A DNA stretch of 64,000 nucleotides from contig NZ_FXTN01000005.1 of NCBI RefSeq assembly GCF_900182595.1, forward strand, positions 186,001 to 250,000, written 5' to 3'. This stretch comes from Pedobacter westerhofensis. Its GTDB lineage: Bacteria > Bacteroidota > Bacteroidia > Sphingobacteriales > Sphingobacteriaceae. The notes below the pieces were generated by a model. The model saw nothing but the letters and a program-made list of their open reading frames with translations. It was not told the DNA's origin and did no database searches. The first letter of the stretch is position 1, and every line of letters begins with the position of its first letter. Of this stretch, positions 54,114-63,823 are shown in pieces. The position numbers were made by a program, and so were the translations under genes.

Positions 54114-55742
54114 ATGCTCAAAGGATTTTTTAATGTACCAATACCGGTGAACGAACCAATCTTTGGTTATGCTCCCGGCAGTAAAGAACGTGAATTGCTT
54201 GCAGCGGCCTTAGCTGAAGCGCGTTCAAAACAAGGTGATATCCCGATGTACATCGGAGGAAAGCCAGTTCATACGGATACAAAAGGAAAAGTTACCCCAC
54301 CGCACGATCACCAGCATATTCTAGCACATTACAGTATAGGTAACAAAACACACGTACAGCAGGCAATTGATGCCGCACTTGCAGCAAAAGCACAATGGGA
54401 AAACCTGGCCTGGGAACAGCGCGCTTCAATCTTCCTCAAGATTGCAGATCTGATCTCCGGACCATACCGTTACAAGCTGAATGCAGCAACGATGCTTGGA
54501 CAATCAAAAAATGCCTATCAGTCGGAAATTGATGCCATTTGTGAACTGGCAGATTTTTTACGTTTCAACGTAGACTATATGGCTCAGATCTATCAGCAGC
54601 AGCCCCCTGTTTCACCAAAAGGTGTATGGAACAGAGTTGAACAACGCCCGCTTGAAGGATTTGTATTTGCCCTGACACCATTTAATTTTACTGCCATTGC
54701 GGCAAACCTGCCGACTTCAGCAGCCCTGATGGGAAATGTTGTGGTATGGAAACCTGCGGATACGCAAATCTATGCAGCTAATCTGCTGATGGAGATCTTC
54801 ATAGAAGCCGGATTACCTCAGGGGGTAATCAACCTGATCTATGCAGACGGGCCCGAGGCTGGAGAAGTAATCTTCAACAGCCCTGATTTCGCCGGCATAC
54901 ATTTTACAGGTTCTACTGCCGTATTCCAGAACATCTGGAAGACAATCGGTACCAATATCCATAAGTACAAAACCTATCCGCGTATTGTTGGCGAAACCGG
55001 CGGTAAGGATTTTATCCTGATCCATGGCTCGGCAGATGCAGAAGTATCAAGCACAGCGATTATTCGCGGTGCATTTGAATACCAGGGCCAGAAATGCTCT
55101 GCTGCATCAAGGGTATACATTGCCAAAAGCCTCTGGCCGGAAATCAAAAAACTGATGCTGCGTGACCTGGCAACCTTTAAGATGGGCGGAACAGAAGACT
55201 TTGGTAATTTTATCAATGCCGTAATTGATGAGCGTTCTTTTGATAAATTATCAAAATATATTGATCAGGCAAAAGCCGATGAAGGTGTAGAGATCATCGC
55301 CGGCGGAAACTATGATAAATCCAAAGGCTGGTTTATAGAACCTACGGTGCTGGTAGTACAGGATGCAAAGTATACCACGATGTGTGAGGAGCTGTTCGGC
55401 CCGGTCTTAACAGTATTTGTTTATGACGACAATGATTTCGAACAGATCCTGGAAGTAATTGATACCACTTCTGTTTATGCCTTAACCGGTGCCGTAATTG
55501 CACAGGACAGGTATGCGATAGAACAGGCTACCATCGCCCTGCGCAATGCGGCAGGAAACTTCTATATCAATGATAAATGTACAGGTGCCGTTGTTGGTCA
55601 GCAGCCTTTTGGCGGTGCCCGCGGTTCTGGTACAAATGATAAAGCAGGCTCAATGATCAATCTGATGCGCTGGGTATCCCCGCGCACGATCAAAGAATCA
55701 TTTGACCCGCCAAAAGATTACCGTTACCCGTTTTTAGGATAA
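54114..55742 (+). CDS. pruA: L-glutamate gamma-semialdehyde dehydrogenase
   Basis: PruA oxidises glutamate semialdehyde (from 1-pyrroline-5-carboxylate) to glutamate with NAD, the second step of proline breakdown. The 542-residue aldehyde dehydrogenase has GFVFALTPFNFTAIAAN, VVWKPADTQIYAANLL, the general-base motif GETGGKDF, and the catalytic Cys328 in YQGQKCSAASR. FGGARGSGTNDKAGS is characteristic of the P5C group. The proline dehydrogenase is not adjacent. A bidirectional terminator follows. Confidence 0.95.
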   Translation: MLKGFFNVPIPVNEPIFGYAPGSKERELLAAALAEARSKQGDIPMYIGGKPVHTDTKGKVTPPHDHQHILAHYSIGNKTHVQQAIDAALAAKAQWENLAWEQRASIFLKIADLISGPYRYKLNAATMLGQSKNAYQSEIDAICELADFLRFNVDYMAQIYQQQPPVSPKGVWNRVEQRPLEGFVFALTPFNFTAIAANLPTSAALMGNVVVWKPADTQIYAANLLMEIFIEAGLPQGVINLIYADGPEAGEVIFNSPDFAGIHFTGSTAVFQNIWKTIGTNIHKYKTYPRIVGETGGKDFILIHGSADAEVSSTAIIRGAFEYQGQKCSAASRVYIAKSLWPEIKKLMLRDLATFKMGGTEDFGNFINAVIDERSFDKLSKYIDQAKADEGVEIIAGGNYDKSKGWFIEPTVLVVQDAKYTTMCEELFGPVLTVFVYDDNDFEQILEVIDTTSVYALTGAVIAQDRYAIEQATIALRNAAGNFYINDKCTGAVVGQQPFGGARGSGTNDKAGSMINLMRWVSPRTIKESFDPPKDYRYPFLG

Positions 55743-55752
55743 CATATCTGAT

Positions 55753-55783
55753 AAAAGGACGCTCCAAAAGGGCGTCCTTTTTC
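55753..55783. terminator. bidirectional terminator between pruA and the SulP gene
   Basis: AAAAGGACGC (55753-55762) pairs with GCGTCCTTTT (55772-55781) over a 9-nt loop, followed by further T residues. It lies between convergent genes. Confidence 0.8.
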
Positions 55784-55796
55784 ATTGAAATAGAAT

Positions 55797-57401
55797 TTAT
55801 TTTCTATTGATATCCTGAATAATTTGATCTGTCAGCTTCGGCACACTATAGTGTTTCCTGATATTTTCCAGTGTAACCACAATGCCTTTGGTGTAGGCGT
55901 GATGCTGGAAATTAAAGATCGTCTCAAGCACGTCCGGATCGATATACCTGGAGTTATTGCCATCAATAATTACATTGGTTTCTTTAGGAATATGATTGAG
56001 CACCACCTGTATCGCAGCCTTATTGAGAAATGAAACTTCCTCTGCCAGTTTCAGCCTCAGGTTCTTTTGATCTCCTTCCTCCTGTATCCTGTAGAAGAAT
56101 GGATTACGCATGTTTATCCTCAATAAATAAAAGATGGATAAAACCATACCTACTGCTACGCCTTTTAAAAGGTCGGTCAGCAATATGGCAATAAGGGTAA
56201 CGACAAACGGAACAAACTGGTCCCAGCCCCTGGCATACATCTCCTTAAATAAACTTATCCTCGTCAGCTTGTAGCCCGTAACCAGCAGTATAGAGGCAAG
56301 GCAGGCCAGGGGAATCATATTGATGAGCCCCGGGATAGCGAGCAGCGCCAGCAGCAACCAGCATCCGTGTAAAATGGCCGACATCTTTGTTCTTGCTCCG
56401 GAATTCACGTTTGCAGAACTGCGTACGATTACGGAAGTGAGCGGTAAGCCGCCGAGCATTCCGCTGCAAATATTGCCCATGCCCTGTGCCACCAGTTCCC
56501 TGTTGGTAGGCGAAACTCTTTTTATTGGGTCAATTTTATCAATAGCTTCCAGGCTCAGCAGCGTCTCCAGACTCGCCACAATAGCAATGGTTAGCGCAAC
56601 AGTCCAGACTTCCCGGCTGCCGATGGCACTGAAATCCGGATGAACGAACAGCGCTTTAAACCCTTCCCAGCCCTGCACAACAGGGATCTTTACCATCTGC
56701 TCCGGCCGCAGTGCATACGCCGTCTGGTTAAATGCCAGGCCGAGGGCCACTCCCATTACCACTACGATCAGCGGCGCAGGTATTCCTTTTGGAATTCTGT
56801 CCTTTGTGCCATAGATCAGCGTAGCGATCGAGAGCGCAGTGATAATCAGGGCAGCGGGATTAAACTGCATAAGCGCATTGCCAATTGCAGCATAGGCTCC
56901 CTCATGATCGTTTCTGAATACGCTTTCATCAAGGAAATCCAGATCTATCCCTAATGCGTGCGGAAGCTGCTTCAGGATCAATATTAATCCGATCGCAGCC
57001 AGCATGCCGTCAATTACGCTTGATGGAAAGTAATTGCCGATAGTTCCCGCTTTGATCATTCCCAAAATAATCTGGATCCCGCCGGCCAGTACTACGGCCA
57101 GCAAAAATACAGGGTAACGGCCAAGGTGCGTGATGGCTCCCAGCACAATCACAGTTAAACCCGCAGCCGGACCACTTACGCTAAGCTGGGAACCACTTAC
57201 TGTTGCCACTACAATCCCACCGATAACGCCGGTAAGCACCCCGGCAAAAAGCGGCGCGCCCGAGGCCAGGGCAATGCCAAGGCACAGAGGGAGTGCAACA
57301 AAAAACACAACTAAACTTGAAGGCAAGTCGCGTTTCAAATTCTTTTTCAGGATATACTTTCTGATATCCAATCTATAAAAGACTGAGTTTCCATTCTCCA
57401 T
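55797..57401 (-). CDS. SulP-family inorganic anion transporter
   Basis: A 534-residue inner-membrane protein with about twelve to fourteen helices and a C-terminal STAS-like domain (about 440-530, VIIDGNNSRYIDPDVLE). SulP motifs include SSLVVFFVALPLCLGIALASGAPLFAG and SLETLLSLEAIDK. It may import sulfate or bicarbonate; the type common in Bacteroidetes is often linked to bicarbonate. The frame is open to 57440, but the ATG at 57401 (MENGNSVFYRLDI) is the better start. A small unknown gene lies 49 nt upstream on the same strand. Confidence 0.88.
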   Translation of the reverse strand: MENGNSVFYRLDIRKYILKKNLKRDLPSSLVVFFVALPLCLGIALASGAPLFAGVLTGVIGGIVVATVSGSQLSVSGPAAGLTVIVLGAITHLGRYPVFLLAVVLAGGIQIILGMIKAGTIGNYFPSSVIDGMLAAIGLILILKQLPHALGIDLDFLDESVFRNDHEGAYAAIGNALMQFNPAALIITALSIATLIYGTKDRIPKGIPAPLIVVVMGVALGLAFNQTAYALRPEQMVKIPVVQGWEGFKALFVHPDFSAIGSREVWTVALTIAIVASLETLLSLEAIDKIDPIKRVSPTNRELVAQGMGNICSGMLGGLPLTSVIVRSSANVNSGARTKMSAILHGCWLLLALLAIPGLINMIPLACLASILLVTGYKLTRISLFKEMYARGWDQFVPFVVTLIAILLTDLLKGVAVGMVLSIFYLLRINMRNPFFYRIQEEGDQKNLRLKLAEEVSFLNKAAIQVVLNHIPKETNVIIDGNNSRYIDPDVLETIFNFQHHAYTKGIVVTLENIRKHYSVPKLTDQIIQDINRK

Positions 57402-57450
57402 AACATGATGAATTACTCTAAAACCAATAATATACTTCAATCCCCGGGGA

Positions 57451-57807
57451 TCAGCTCAGGCTTGCCTGCATGGCAGGAGTATTGGGCGGCGGAGTGGGAA
57501 CAGAGGGGTGGTAAGGATCAACGTAACGTTTGGAATGGTCGATAAAGCAGTTTTTGATACGGGGTTGCTGTAACAGTGGAGTGTAGATGTAGCTGTGGTA
57601 AAAATCACCGCATTTATAGTCGGTATACTTCAGGAGATCTTTTGACTCTCCTTCCTGACTATCCTCCTGCTCCAGATCCAATACTGCAGATTTTACGCTG
57701 TATTTATCAGTGTTCATATCAACAGGCAAAGCAGAGACCAGCATTTTCAGCGCGAAAATGCTTATAAAAAAGATGAAGATGCTCAGACGATACTTATACA
57801 ACTGCAT
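57451..57807 (-). CDS. 118-residue membrane-anchored protein of unknown function
   Basis: The product has one N-terminal hydrophobic helix (about 7-26), then an acidic segment (LDLEQEDSQEGESKD) and a conserved-looking stretch with YKCGDFYHSYIYTPL and CFIDHSKRYVDPYHPSV, ending in a proline-rich tail (PTPPPNTP). Two cysteines and several histidines could bind metal. It is 49 nt upstream of the SulP gene on the same strand, probably in one operon. No family is recognised. Confidence 0.6.
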   Translation of the reverse strand: MQLYKYRLSIFIFFISIFALKMLVSALPVDMNTDKYSVKSAVLDLEQEDSQEGESKDLLKYTDYKCGDFYHSYIYTPLLQQPRIKNCFIDHSKRYVDPYHPSVPTPPPNTPAMQASLS

Positions 57808-57992
57808 TTTTATGGCTTTCGGCTATTGATAATTCAAATGTAGCATCAATAATTCTTTAATTGTGAAAAATTATTAAAAAAAATTACAAACATGTCTTTT
57901 CTGACTTAAATATCACCCTAAGAAAAACAATACTTCACAATTACGTAACATTAAATTGACATTAAACGTATTTTCGCAATCTAAACAAAGCA

Positions 57993-59219
57993 ATGAAAAA
58001 AGCGTACTTTCTCCTTATCTTATTCATTCCGGCAATTTCTTTTAGTCAAAGTAACAATGCTCCCTCATCATATGATCCGCATGATATTAAAATAACCGGT
58101 TACCTGCAGACCCAGTTTCAGCAGGCGCAATCTTCCGGTATCTCCTCTTTTTCAGGCGGTGATTTCGCCGAAAATTCTGACAACAGATTTATCATCCGCA
58201 GGGGGAGGTTAAAGATAGACCGGGTTGATAAATATTCCAGCATCGTATTCCAGATCGACGCTACCCAAAATGGCATCAACCTGATGGATGCCTTTATCCA
58301 GCTGCAGCAACCAGACCATAACGAACTCCGGTTAACTGCAGGACTTTTTAACCGGCCATTTGGTTATTCCATTGTTTACTCCTCAGGTTACCGGGATTTT
58401 CCTGAACGCGCAAGGGTGTTTCAAACCATTATGCCCCGGGAGCGCGATATTGGCGCAATGCTAAGCTATCAGCCGCTGAAGTTCCTGACGGCAGACCTTG
58501 CCGTTGTGAATGGAAGTGGATTGTATGCAAGGGACTATGATTCAAAAAAAGACATCATCGGCAGCCTTACTTTTAAATTTGACAGCCTGGCTAACCGCAA
58601 ATTACAGCTTGGCTTTGGCGCATCATTTTATAAAGGATCGGTGCGCAATGATACCGAAAGCTTTTACACATCAGATGGCAGCGGCTTTATCAAAAACACC
58701 AGTCCGCTCAATGCTGGGGCTAATCTGAAAAGAAATTATTTTGGCGGTAACATACAGATACAATACAACAGCAGGCATTGGGGAGCCACTACCTTAAAGG
58801 CAGAGTTTGTATCGGGCACCCAGCCTGGCGTGGCCGCCTCTCCCTCCATTACCGGCCCGGTTGCCAGCCAGAGTTTTACTACTCAGCCGGCCACAGACCT
58901 GTATCTGCGGAATTTTACCGGCTATTACCTGCTGTTTACACAGCAGGTTGCAAAGACCAAATTCAATGCACTGGTAGGATATGATGTGTATGACCCCAAT
59001 AATAAGGTGAAAGAAAGTCAGATCGGTGTAGCTGCCAATACCAGTGCCGGCGATATCAAATTCAGCACGCTGGGATATGGTTTAACATATCTGGTTAATC
59101 CCCGGGTGAAACTTACAGCATATAACGAACGGGTAATCAATGCGCCGGCACAACTGGATAATTACAGGAATGATATCAGGGATGATGTATTTACATTGCG
59201 TTTACAATATCGCTGGTAA
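57993..59219 (+). CDS. OprP/OprO-like porin
   Basis: A 408-residue outer-membrane beta-barrel with a signal peptide (about 1-19, SFSQ). Family motifs of phosphate-selective porins include [30 protein letters not shown] and [17 protein letters not shown]. It ends with the aromatic-terminated strand FTLRLQYRW. It may take up phosphate or polyphosphate, or other anions. The acyl-CoA carboxylase gene follows after 26 nt, which may be read-through rather than shared function. Neighbouring SulP points to anion transport but is divergent. Confidence 0.85.
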   Translation: MKKAYFLLILFIPAISFSQSNNAPSSYDPHDIKITGYLQTQFQQAQSSGISSFSGGDFAENSDNRFIIRRGRLKIDRVDKYSSIVFQIDATQNGINLMDAFIQLQQPDHNELRLTAGLFNRPFGYSIVYSSGYRDFPERARVFQTIMPRERDIGAMLSYQPLKFLTADLAVVNGSGLYARDYDSKKDIIGSLTFKFDSLANRKLQLGFGASFYKGSVRNDTESFYTSDGSGFIKNTSPLNAGANLKRNYFGGNIQIQYNSRHWGATTLKAEFVSGTQPGVAASPSITGPVASQSFTTQPATDLYLRNFTGYYLLFTQQVAKTKFNALVGYDVYDPNNKVKESQIGVAANTSAGDIKFSTLGYGLTYLVNPRVKLTAYNERVINAPAQLDNYRNDIRDDVFTLRLQYRW

Positions 59220-59245
59220 TTAATACATTTATACAAATTATTCCC

Positions 59246-60790
59246 ATGGATAATAAAATCACATTTTTACAGGACAAAATAAAGGAAGCCCAAATGGGCG
59301 GCGGTGCAAAAAGAATAGAAAGCCAGCACCAGAAAGGCAAATTAACCGCCCGTGAAAGAATACATTTTCTGCTGGACGAAGGCTCCTTCGAAGAAATAGG
59401 CATGTTTGTAACACATAGAAGTACCGATTTTGGTATGGAAACGGAAAAATATCCCGGTGATGGTGTAGTAACAGGCTACGGAAATATCAATGGACGTTTA
59501 ACCTATGTCTTTTCGCAGGATTTTACAGTTTTTGGCGGCTCGCTTTCTGAGACCCACGCAGAAAAGATCTGTAAAATTATGGAGCTTGCCCTGCAGAACG
59601 GCGCTCCGCTGATCGGGTTAAACGATAGCGGCGGTGCACGGATCCAGGAAGGGGTAGTCTCCTTAGGCGGTTATGCAGATATCTTTTACAGAAACGTTCA
59701 GGCCTCCGGGGTGATCCCGCAGCTCTCTGCCATCATGGGCCCCTGTGCAGGTGGTGCAGTTTACTCTCCGGCAATTACTGATTTTATCCTGATGGTAGAG
59801 CATACTTCCTATATGTTCGTCACCGGCCCCAGCGTAGTTAAAACCGTCACCCACGAAGAAGTAACCTCCGAAGAACTTGGCGGGGCGTTTACACATGCCA
59901 CAAAATCAGGCGTCACACATTTTGCCTGTGCAAATGAACTGGAGGCGATCAACCACCTGAAAAGGTTATTGAGCTATATGCCGCAAAACTGTGAAGACAG
60001 GCCTGCACCGCTTCCTTACGATGTAAATCAGAATGAAAGCAGGCCCGCGCTCAATCAGGTGATCCCCGAAAACGCCAACCAGCCCTATGATGTGAGAAGC
60101 ATTATCGAACAATTGACAGATGAGGACAGCTTCCTTGAAGTACACAAAGATTTTGCAGAGAACATTGTTGTGGGCTTTGCGCGCCTCGCCGGGCGCAGCA
60201 TTGGTATTGTGGCCAACCAGCCGGCTTATCTTGCCGGTGTGCTGGATAACAATGCTTCCGTTAAAGCTGCCCGCTTTGTGAGGTTCTGTGATTGTTTTAA
60301 CATCCCCCTGCTGGTGCTCGAAGATGTTCCCGGTTTCCTGCCCGGAACAGACCAGGAATGGAATGCCATCATCACCAATGGCGCAAAACTATTGTATGCC
60401 TTTAGCGAAGCCACTGTTCCCAGAATTACCGTGATCATCAGGAAAGCTTATGGCGGCGCTTATGATGTGATGAACTCCAAACATATTGGTGCAGATATGA
60501 ATTATGCCTGGCCAAGCGCAGAAATCGCAGTGATGGGTGCCAAGGGTGCCGCAGAGATCATCTTCAAAAGGGAGATCAGCTCTGCTGCAGACCCGGAACA
60601 AAAACTGCTTGAAAAAGAACAAATGTATGCCGGCATTTTCGCCAATCCGTACCGGGCAGCAGAACGTGGATTTGTAGATGAGGTCATTGAGCCCGCTGCA
60701 ACACGCACCAAACTGATCAAAGCGTTTAAGATGCTTGAGAATAAGGTACTGAATAACCCGAGGAAAAAACACGGGAACATTCCATTGTAA
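59246..60790 (+). CDS. acyl-CoA carboxylase beta (carboxyltransferase) subunit
   Basis: This subunit moves the carboxyl group from biotin to propionyl-CoA or acetyl-CoA. The 514-residue protein has two crotonase-type halves. Motifs include [19 protein letters not shown], the oxyanion segments [12 protein letters not shown] and [12 protein letters not shown] in the N half, and [14 protein letters not shown] and [14 protein letters not shown] in the C half. The family is that of propionyl-CoA carboxylase PccB. The biotin carboxylase/carrier alpha subunit is not adjacent. It lies 26 nt after the porin gene. Confidence 0.94.
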   Translation: MDNKITFLQDKIKEAQMGGGAKRIESQHQKGKLTARERIHFLLDEGSFEEIGMFVTHRSTDFGMETEKYPGDGVVTGYGNINGRLTYVFSQDFTVFGGSLSETHAEKICKIMELALQNGAPLIGLNDSGGARIQEGVVSLGGYADIFYRNVQASGVIPQLSAIMGPCAGGAVYSPAITDFILMVEHTSYMFVTGPSVVKTVTHEEVTSEELGGAFTHATKSGVTHFACANELEAINHLKRLLSYMPQNCEDRPAPLPYDVNQNESRPALNQVIPENANQPYDVRSIIEQLTDEDSFLEVHKDFAENIVVGFARLAGRSIGIVANQPAYLAGVLDNNASVKAARFVRFCDCFNIPLLVLEDVPGFLPGTDQEWNAIITNGAKLLYAFSEATVPRITVIIRKAYGGAYDVMNSKHIGADMNYAWPSAEIAVMGAKGAAEIIFKREISSAADPEQKLLEKEQMYAGIFANPYRAAERGFVDEVIEPAATRTKLIKAFKMLENKVLNNPRKKHGNIPL

Positions 60791-60804
60791 ATAAAGCAAA
60801 CATG

Positions 60805-60836
60805 TTGTGATGCTTGGTGTCATCTTTATATATTTG
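60805..60836 (+). promoter_or_regulatory. promoter of the M42 peptidase gene
   Basis: TTG (60805-60807), 21 nt, then TATATTTG (60829-60836) is close to the Bacteroidetes consensus, 20 nt before the ATG at 60857. Confidence 0.5.
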
Positions 60837-60856
60837 TTTATCATAAATATATAAAG

Positions 60857-61972
60857 ATGGCTAAAAAGAAAGACGATCAGCAGAAACACGTATCTGTCGT
60901 AAATAAAGAATCACTGCAATTTTTTGAAGAATATATCAATAACCCTTCCCCAACAGGATTTGAATACCCGGGCCAGAAACTTTGGCTGGATTACCTGAAA
61001 CCATATATCGATGAAAGCTTTATCGACAACTACGGAACTGCAGTTGGCGTTATCAATCCCAAAGCAGAATACAAAGTAGTGATAGAGGCGCATGCCGATG
61101 AGATCTCCTGGTTTGTTAACTATATCACCAGCGATGGTTTGATCTATGTGATCCGTAACGGCGGTTCAGATCACCAGATCGCACCTTCCAAAAGAGTAAA
61201 CATCCATACCGATAATGGATTGGTAAAAGCTGTTTTCGGATGGCCGGCTATCCACACCCGCGGTGCCGGAGAGAAAGAAGAGGCACCTGCATTAAAGAAC
61301 ATCTTCCTGGATTGCGGCTGTACGAGCAAAGACGAAGTAGAAGCACTGGGCGTACACGTAGGTTGCGTAATTACCTATGAAGATGAATTTATGGTTTTAA
61401 ACGACCGCTATTATGTTGGCCGCGCACTGGATAACCGTGCCGGAGGCTTCATGATTGCCGAAGTTGCACGTTTATTAAAAGAAAACAAGCAAAAATTACC
61501 ATTTGGATTGTACATCGTAAACTCGGTACAGGAAGAAATTGGTTTAAGAGGTGCAGAAATGATCGCCCACAGGATTAAACCTGATGTGGCAATTATTACA
61601 GACGTTACACACGACACTTCTACCCCGATGATCAACAAGATTACCCAGGGAGATCTGGCATGCGGCCGCGGCCCTGTAGTGTCTTATGCACCTGCTGTAC
61701 AAACCAACCTGAATAAACTGCTGATCGAAACTGCACAGAAAAACAACATCCCTTTCCAGCGCCAGGCTTCATCGCGGTCTACCGGAACGGATACCGATGC
61801 TTTCGCGTATTCTAATGGCGGTGTACCATCCGCACTGATCTCCCTGCCCCTGCGCTATATGCATACTACGGTAGAAATGATTCACAAGGAGGATGTAGAC
61901 AATGTAATCAGCCTGATTTACCACTCATTGCTGAACATAAAAAAAGACCACGATTTTAAATACAACAAATAA
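60857..61972 (+). CDS. M42-family metalloaminopeptidase
   Basis: The 371-residue cytosolic enzyme removes N-terminal residues from peptides with a two-metal centre, probably as a tetrahedral dodecamer. Ligands are seen in order: His in IEAHADEIS, Asp in GRALDNRAGG, Glu-Glu in SVQEEIGLRGA, Asp in IITDVTHDTS and His in RYMHTTVEMIHKEDV. Length is usual. It has its own promoter and a strong terminator, so it is a single-gene unit. Confidence 0.94.
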   Translation: MAKKKDDQQKHVSVVNKESLQFFEEYINNPSPTGFEYPGQKLWLDYLKPYIDESFIDNYGTAVGVINPKAEYKVVIEAHADEISWFVNYITSDGLIYVIRNGGSDHQIAPSKRVNIHTDNGLVKAVFGWPAIHTRGAGEKEEAPALKNIFLDCGCTSKDEVEALGVHVGCVITYEDEFMVLNDRYYVGRALDNRAGGFMIAEVARLLKENKQKLPFGLYIVNSVQEEIGLRGAEMIAHRIKPDVAIITDVTHDTSTPMINKITQGDLACGRGPVVSYAPAVQTNLNKLLIETAQKNNIPFQRQASSRSTGTDTDAFAYSNGGVPSALISLPLRYMHTTVEMIHKEDVDNVISLIYHSLLNIKKDHDFKYNK

Positions 61973-61991
61973 CATCTTATCTTCGCAGAAG

Positions 61992-62027
61992 AAAAAAGCG
62001 TGCTTGTCATTTCAGGCACGCTTTTTT
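61992..62027 (+). terminator. intrinsic terminator of the M42 gene
   Basis: AAAAAAGCGTGC (61992-62003) pairs with GCACGCTTTTTT (62016-62027) with a 12-nt loop. It is a strong terminator. Confidence 0.85.
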
Positions 62028-62075
62028 ATGTTGTTTTTATTAACACGGCACAGCCTTAGATTAACCAAATAAAAA

Positions 62076-62975
62076 ATGAAACCTACTTTATTAATTCTCG
62101 CAGCTGGTATGGCAAGTCGCTATGGCAGTATGAAACAAATAGATGGCTTCGGACCTAACCAGGAAACGATAATTGACTATTCCATTTATGATGCCATCAA
62201 AGCTGGCTTCGGAAAAGTAGTCTTTATTATTAAGGAGGAGTTCGTAGATAACTTCAAAGCTATTTTTGAACCCAAATTAAAGGGCAAAATTGAGACAGAT
62301 TATGTGTTCCAGAATTTTGATCTCAAACAATACGGTATCAGTATAGAGATAGAAAGGGCAAAGCCATGGGGAACAGGACATGCGATCCTCGCAGCAAGAC
62401 ATGCCATTAAAGAACCTTTTTGTGTAATCAATGCAGATGATTTTTACGGACTGGATTCTTTTGAGAAAATGGTAAACTTCCTTACAGAAGAAGTTACCGG
62501 CAGTAACTACTCCATGATCGGATATGAGATCGCCAAAACGCTGTCAGATTTCGGCTCGGTATCCCGCGGGGTCTGCAAAGTGAGCCATGATGGTTACCTT
62601 GAAGAAATCATTGAAAGAACAAAAGTGCTGCGCGACGGCGAAGCGGTGGTATACGAAGAAGAAGGCAAACAATATCCTTTAGCTTTAGACACACGGGTTT
62701 CTATGAACTTCTGGGGCTTTACACCCGAAGTATTTAAACTGGCCGAAGAACTTTTTAAAGAATTCGCCTTGTCACATCAGGATGACCCTAAATCAGAATT
62801 CTTTATCCCAATTATTGTAGAAACGCTGCTAAACTCAGAAAAAGCGGATTTCAAAGTAGTGCCTACCGACAGTAAATGGTTTGGGGTAACCTATAAAGAA
62901 GACAAACCGGTAGTACAGGCCAGTATAGATGAACTGATCACAGAAGGTATTTATCCGGCAAATCTCTGGAGTTAA
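62076..62975 (+). CDS. sugar-phosphate nucleotidyltransferase
   Basis: The 299-residue cytosolic protein joins an NTP and a sugar-1-phosphate to form a nucleotide sugar. It has the signature LAAGMASRYGSMKQ (close to LAAGxGTRxxPxK), a metal-binding NADDFYG, and WGTGHAILAARHAIK. Its start is the single-domain NTP_transferase fold; length is close to glucose-1-phosphate nucleotidyltransferases but the sugar and base are unclear. It may serve capsule or lipopolysaccharide synthesis. A hairpin terminator follows, convergent with the sigma factor gene. Confidence 0.85.
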   Translation: MKPTLLILAAGMASRYGSMKQIDGFGPNQETIIDYSIYDAIKAGFGKVVFIIKEEFVDNFKAIFEPKLKGKIETDYVFQNFDLKQYGISIEIERAKPWGTGHAILAARHAIKEPFCVINADDFYGLDSFEKMVNFLTEEVTGSNYSMIGYEIAKTLSDFGSVSRGVCKVSHDGYLEEIIERTKVLRDGEAVVYEEEGKQYPLALDTRVSMNFWGFTPEVFKLAEELFKEFALSHQDDPKSEFFIPIIVETLLNSEKADFKVVPTDSKWFGVTYKEDKPVVQASIDELITEGIYPANLWS

Positions 62976-62991
62976 ATCTAATAATCACCGC

Positions 62992-63039
62992 CTGAACATT
63001 CTGATTGTCTTCAGATTTGGAAACAGTCAGAATGTTCAG
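62992..63039. terminator. bidirectional hairpin between nucleotidyltransferase and sigma genes
   Basis: A perfect 13-bp stem (62992-63004 with 63027-63039) with a 22-nt loop that can form inner pairs. A T-rich run follows on the plus strand. Confidence 0.6.
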
Positions 63040-63042
63040 CTT

Positions 63043-63615
63043 TTAAAAAAACAGGATTGCTATCGAAGCTAAATGCTTTAAGCAACCTCTCAAATGTTTA
63101 AGCGCAACAGTAATCTGATTCTCTACTGTTCTTTTCGAAATTCCCAGCCTACCTGCAATCTCCTGATTGGTCAGCTGTTCAATTCTGCTCATGCAAAATA
63201 TTTCCTGACATCTTTTTGGTAAGCTCTGCAGATAATTATAAACCTCCCTGCGCAGCTCCTGCTCTTCTATCTTATTTTCACCGGTATTGTAATCTGAAAC
63301 GTTCTGAATTTCTATACTTTCATCACCATAGATTAACGGTGATTTTGCGGCGCGCATCCTGTTATAAATCTGGTAACGGATGGCAGTAAGCATATAACTT
63401 GAAAAAGTAAGGATTTCAAGTTCACTGCGCCTGTCCCAGATATTCAGGAACACATCATGCACAACTTCTTCACTGCTCTCCTTGTCCTTAAGATATTGAT
63501 AGGCCGTTTTATATAATCGTATCCAATATCTCTTAAAAAGCTCGTTAAAGGCTGATTCATCATCCTGACGGATAGAGGCCCATAACTGCACATCACTGAT
63601 CTGAGTTTGAAACAT
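63043..63615 (-). CDS. ECF RNA polymerase sigma-70 factor
   Basis: The 190-residue protein has sigma region 2 (about 20-90, FNELFKRYWIRLYKTAYQYL and VVHDVFLNIWDRR) and region 4 (about 125-180, LPKRCQEIFCMSRIEQLTNQEIA with the helix-turn-helix RLGISKRTVENQI), the usual Bacteroidetes ECF type. Such factors are normally held by a FecR-like anti-sigma factor and control SusCD operons. The gene diverges from the FecR-like start at 63824. Confidence 0.93.
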   Translation of the reverse strand: MFQTQISDVQLWASIRQDDESAFNELFKRYWIRLYKTAYQYLKDKESSEEVVHDVFLNIWDRRSELEILTFSSYMLTAIRYQIYNRMRAAKSPLIYGDESIEIQNVSDYNTGENKIEEQELRREVYNYLQSLPKRCQEIFCMSRIEQLTNQEIAGRLGISKRTVENQITVALKHLRGCLKHLASIAILFF

Positions 63616-63823
63616 ATTTGGTTAATAGTATCCTTATAAACGTTTAAAATCACCAATAGTTTCATGGCCATGCAGAATTTTATCTCTAAGGAAACTCATA
63701 TACCCTAATTAACGGTACTATGCTCATTTTAAGCATGCTGAAGAAAATAAAATATTTTCATAATGTATGTGTGTGCGGCGCCACGATTTACACTTAAGTT
63801 ATATAACCATAATATAAACCTTC

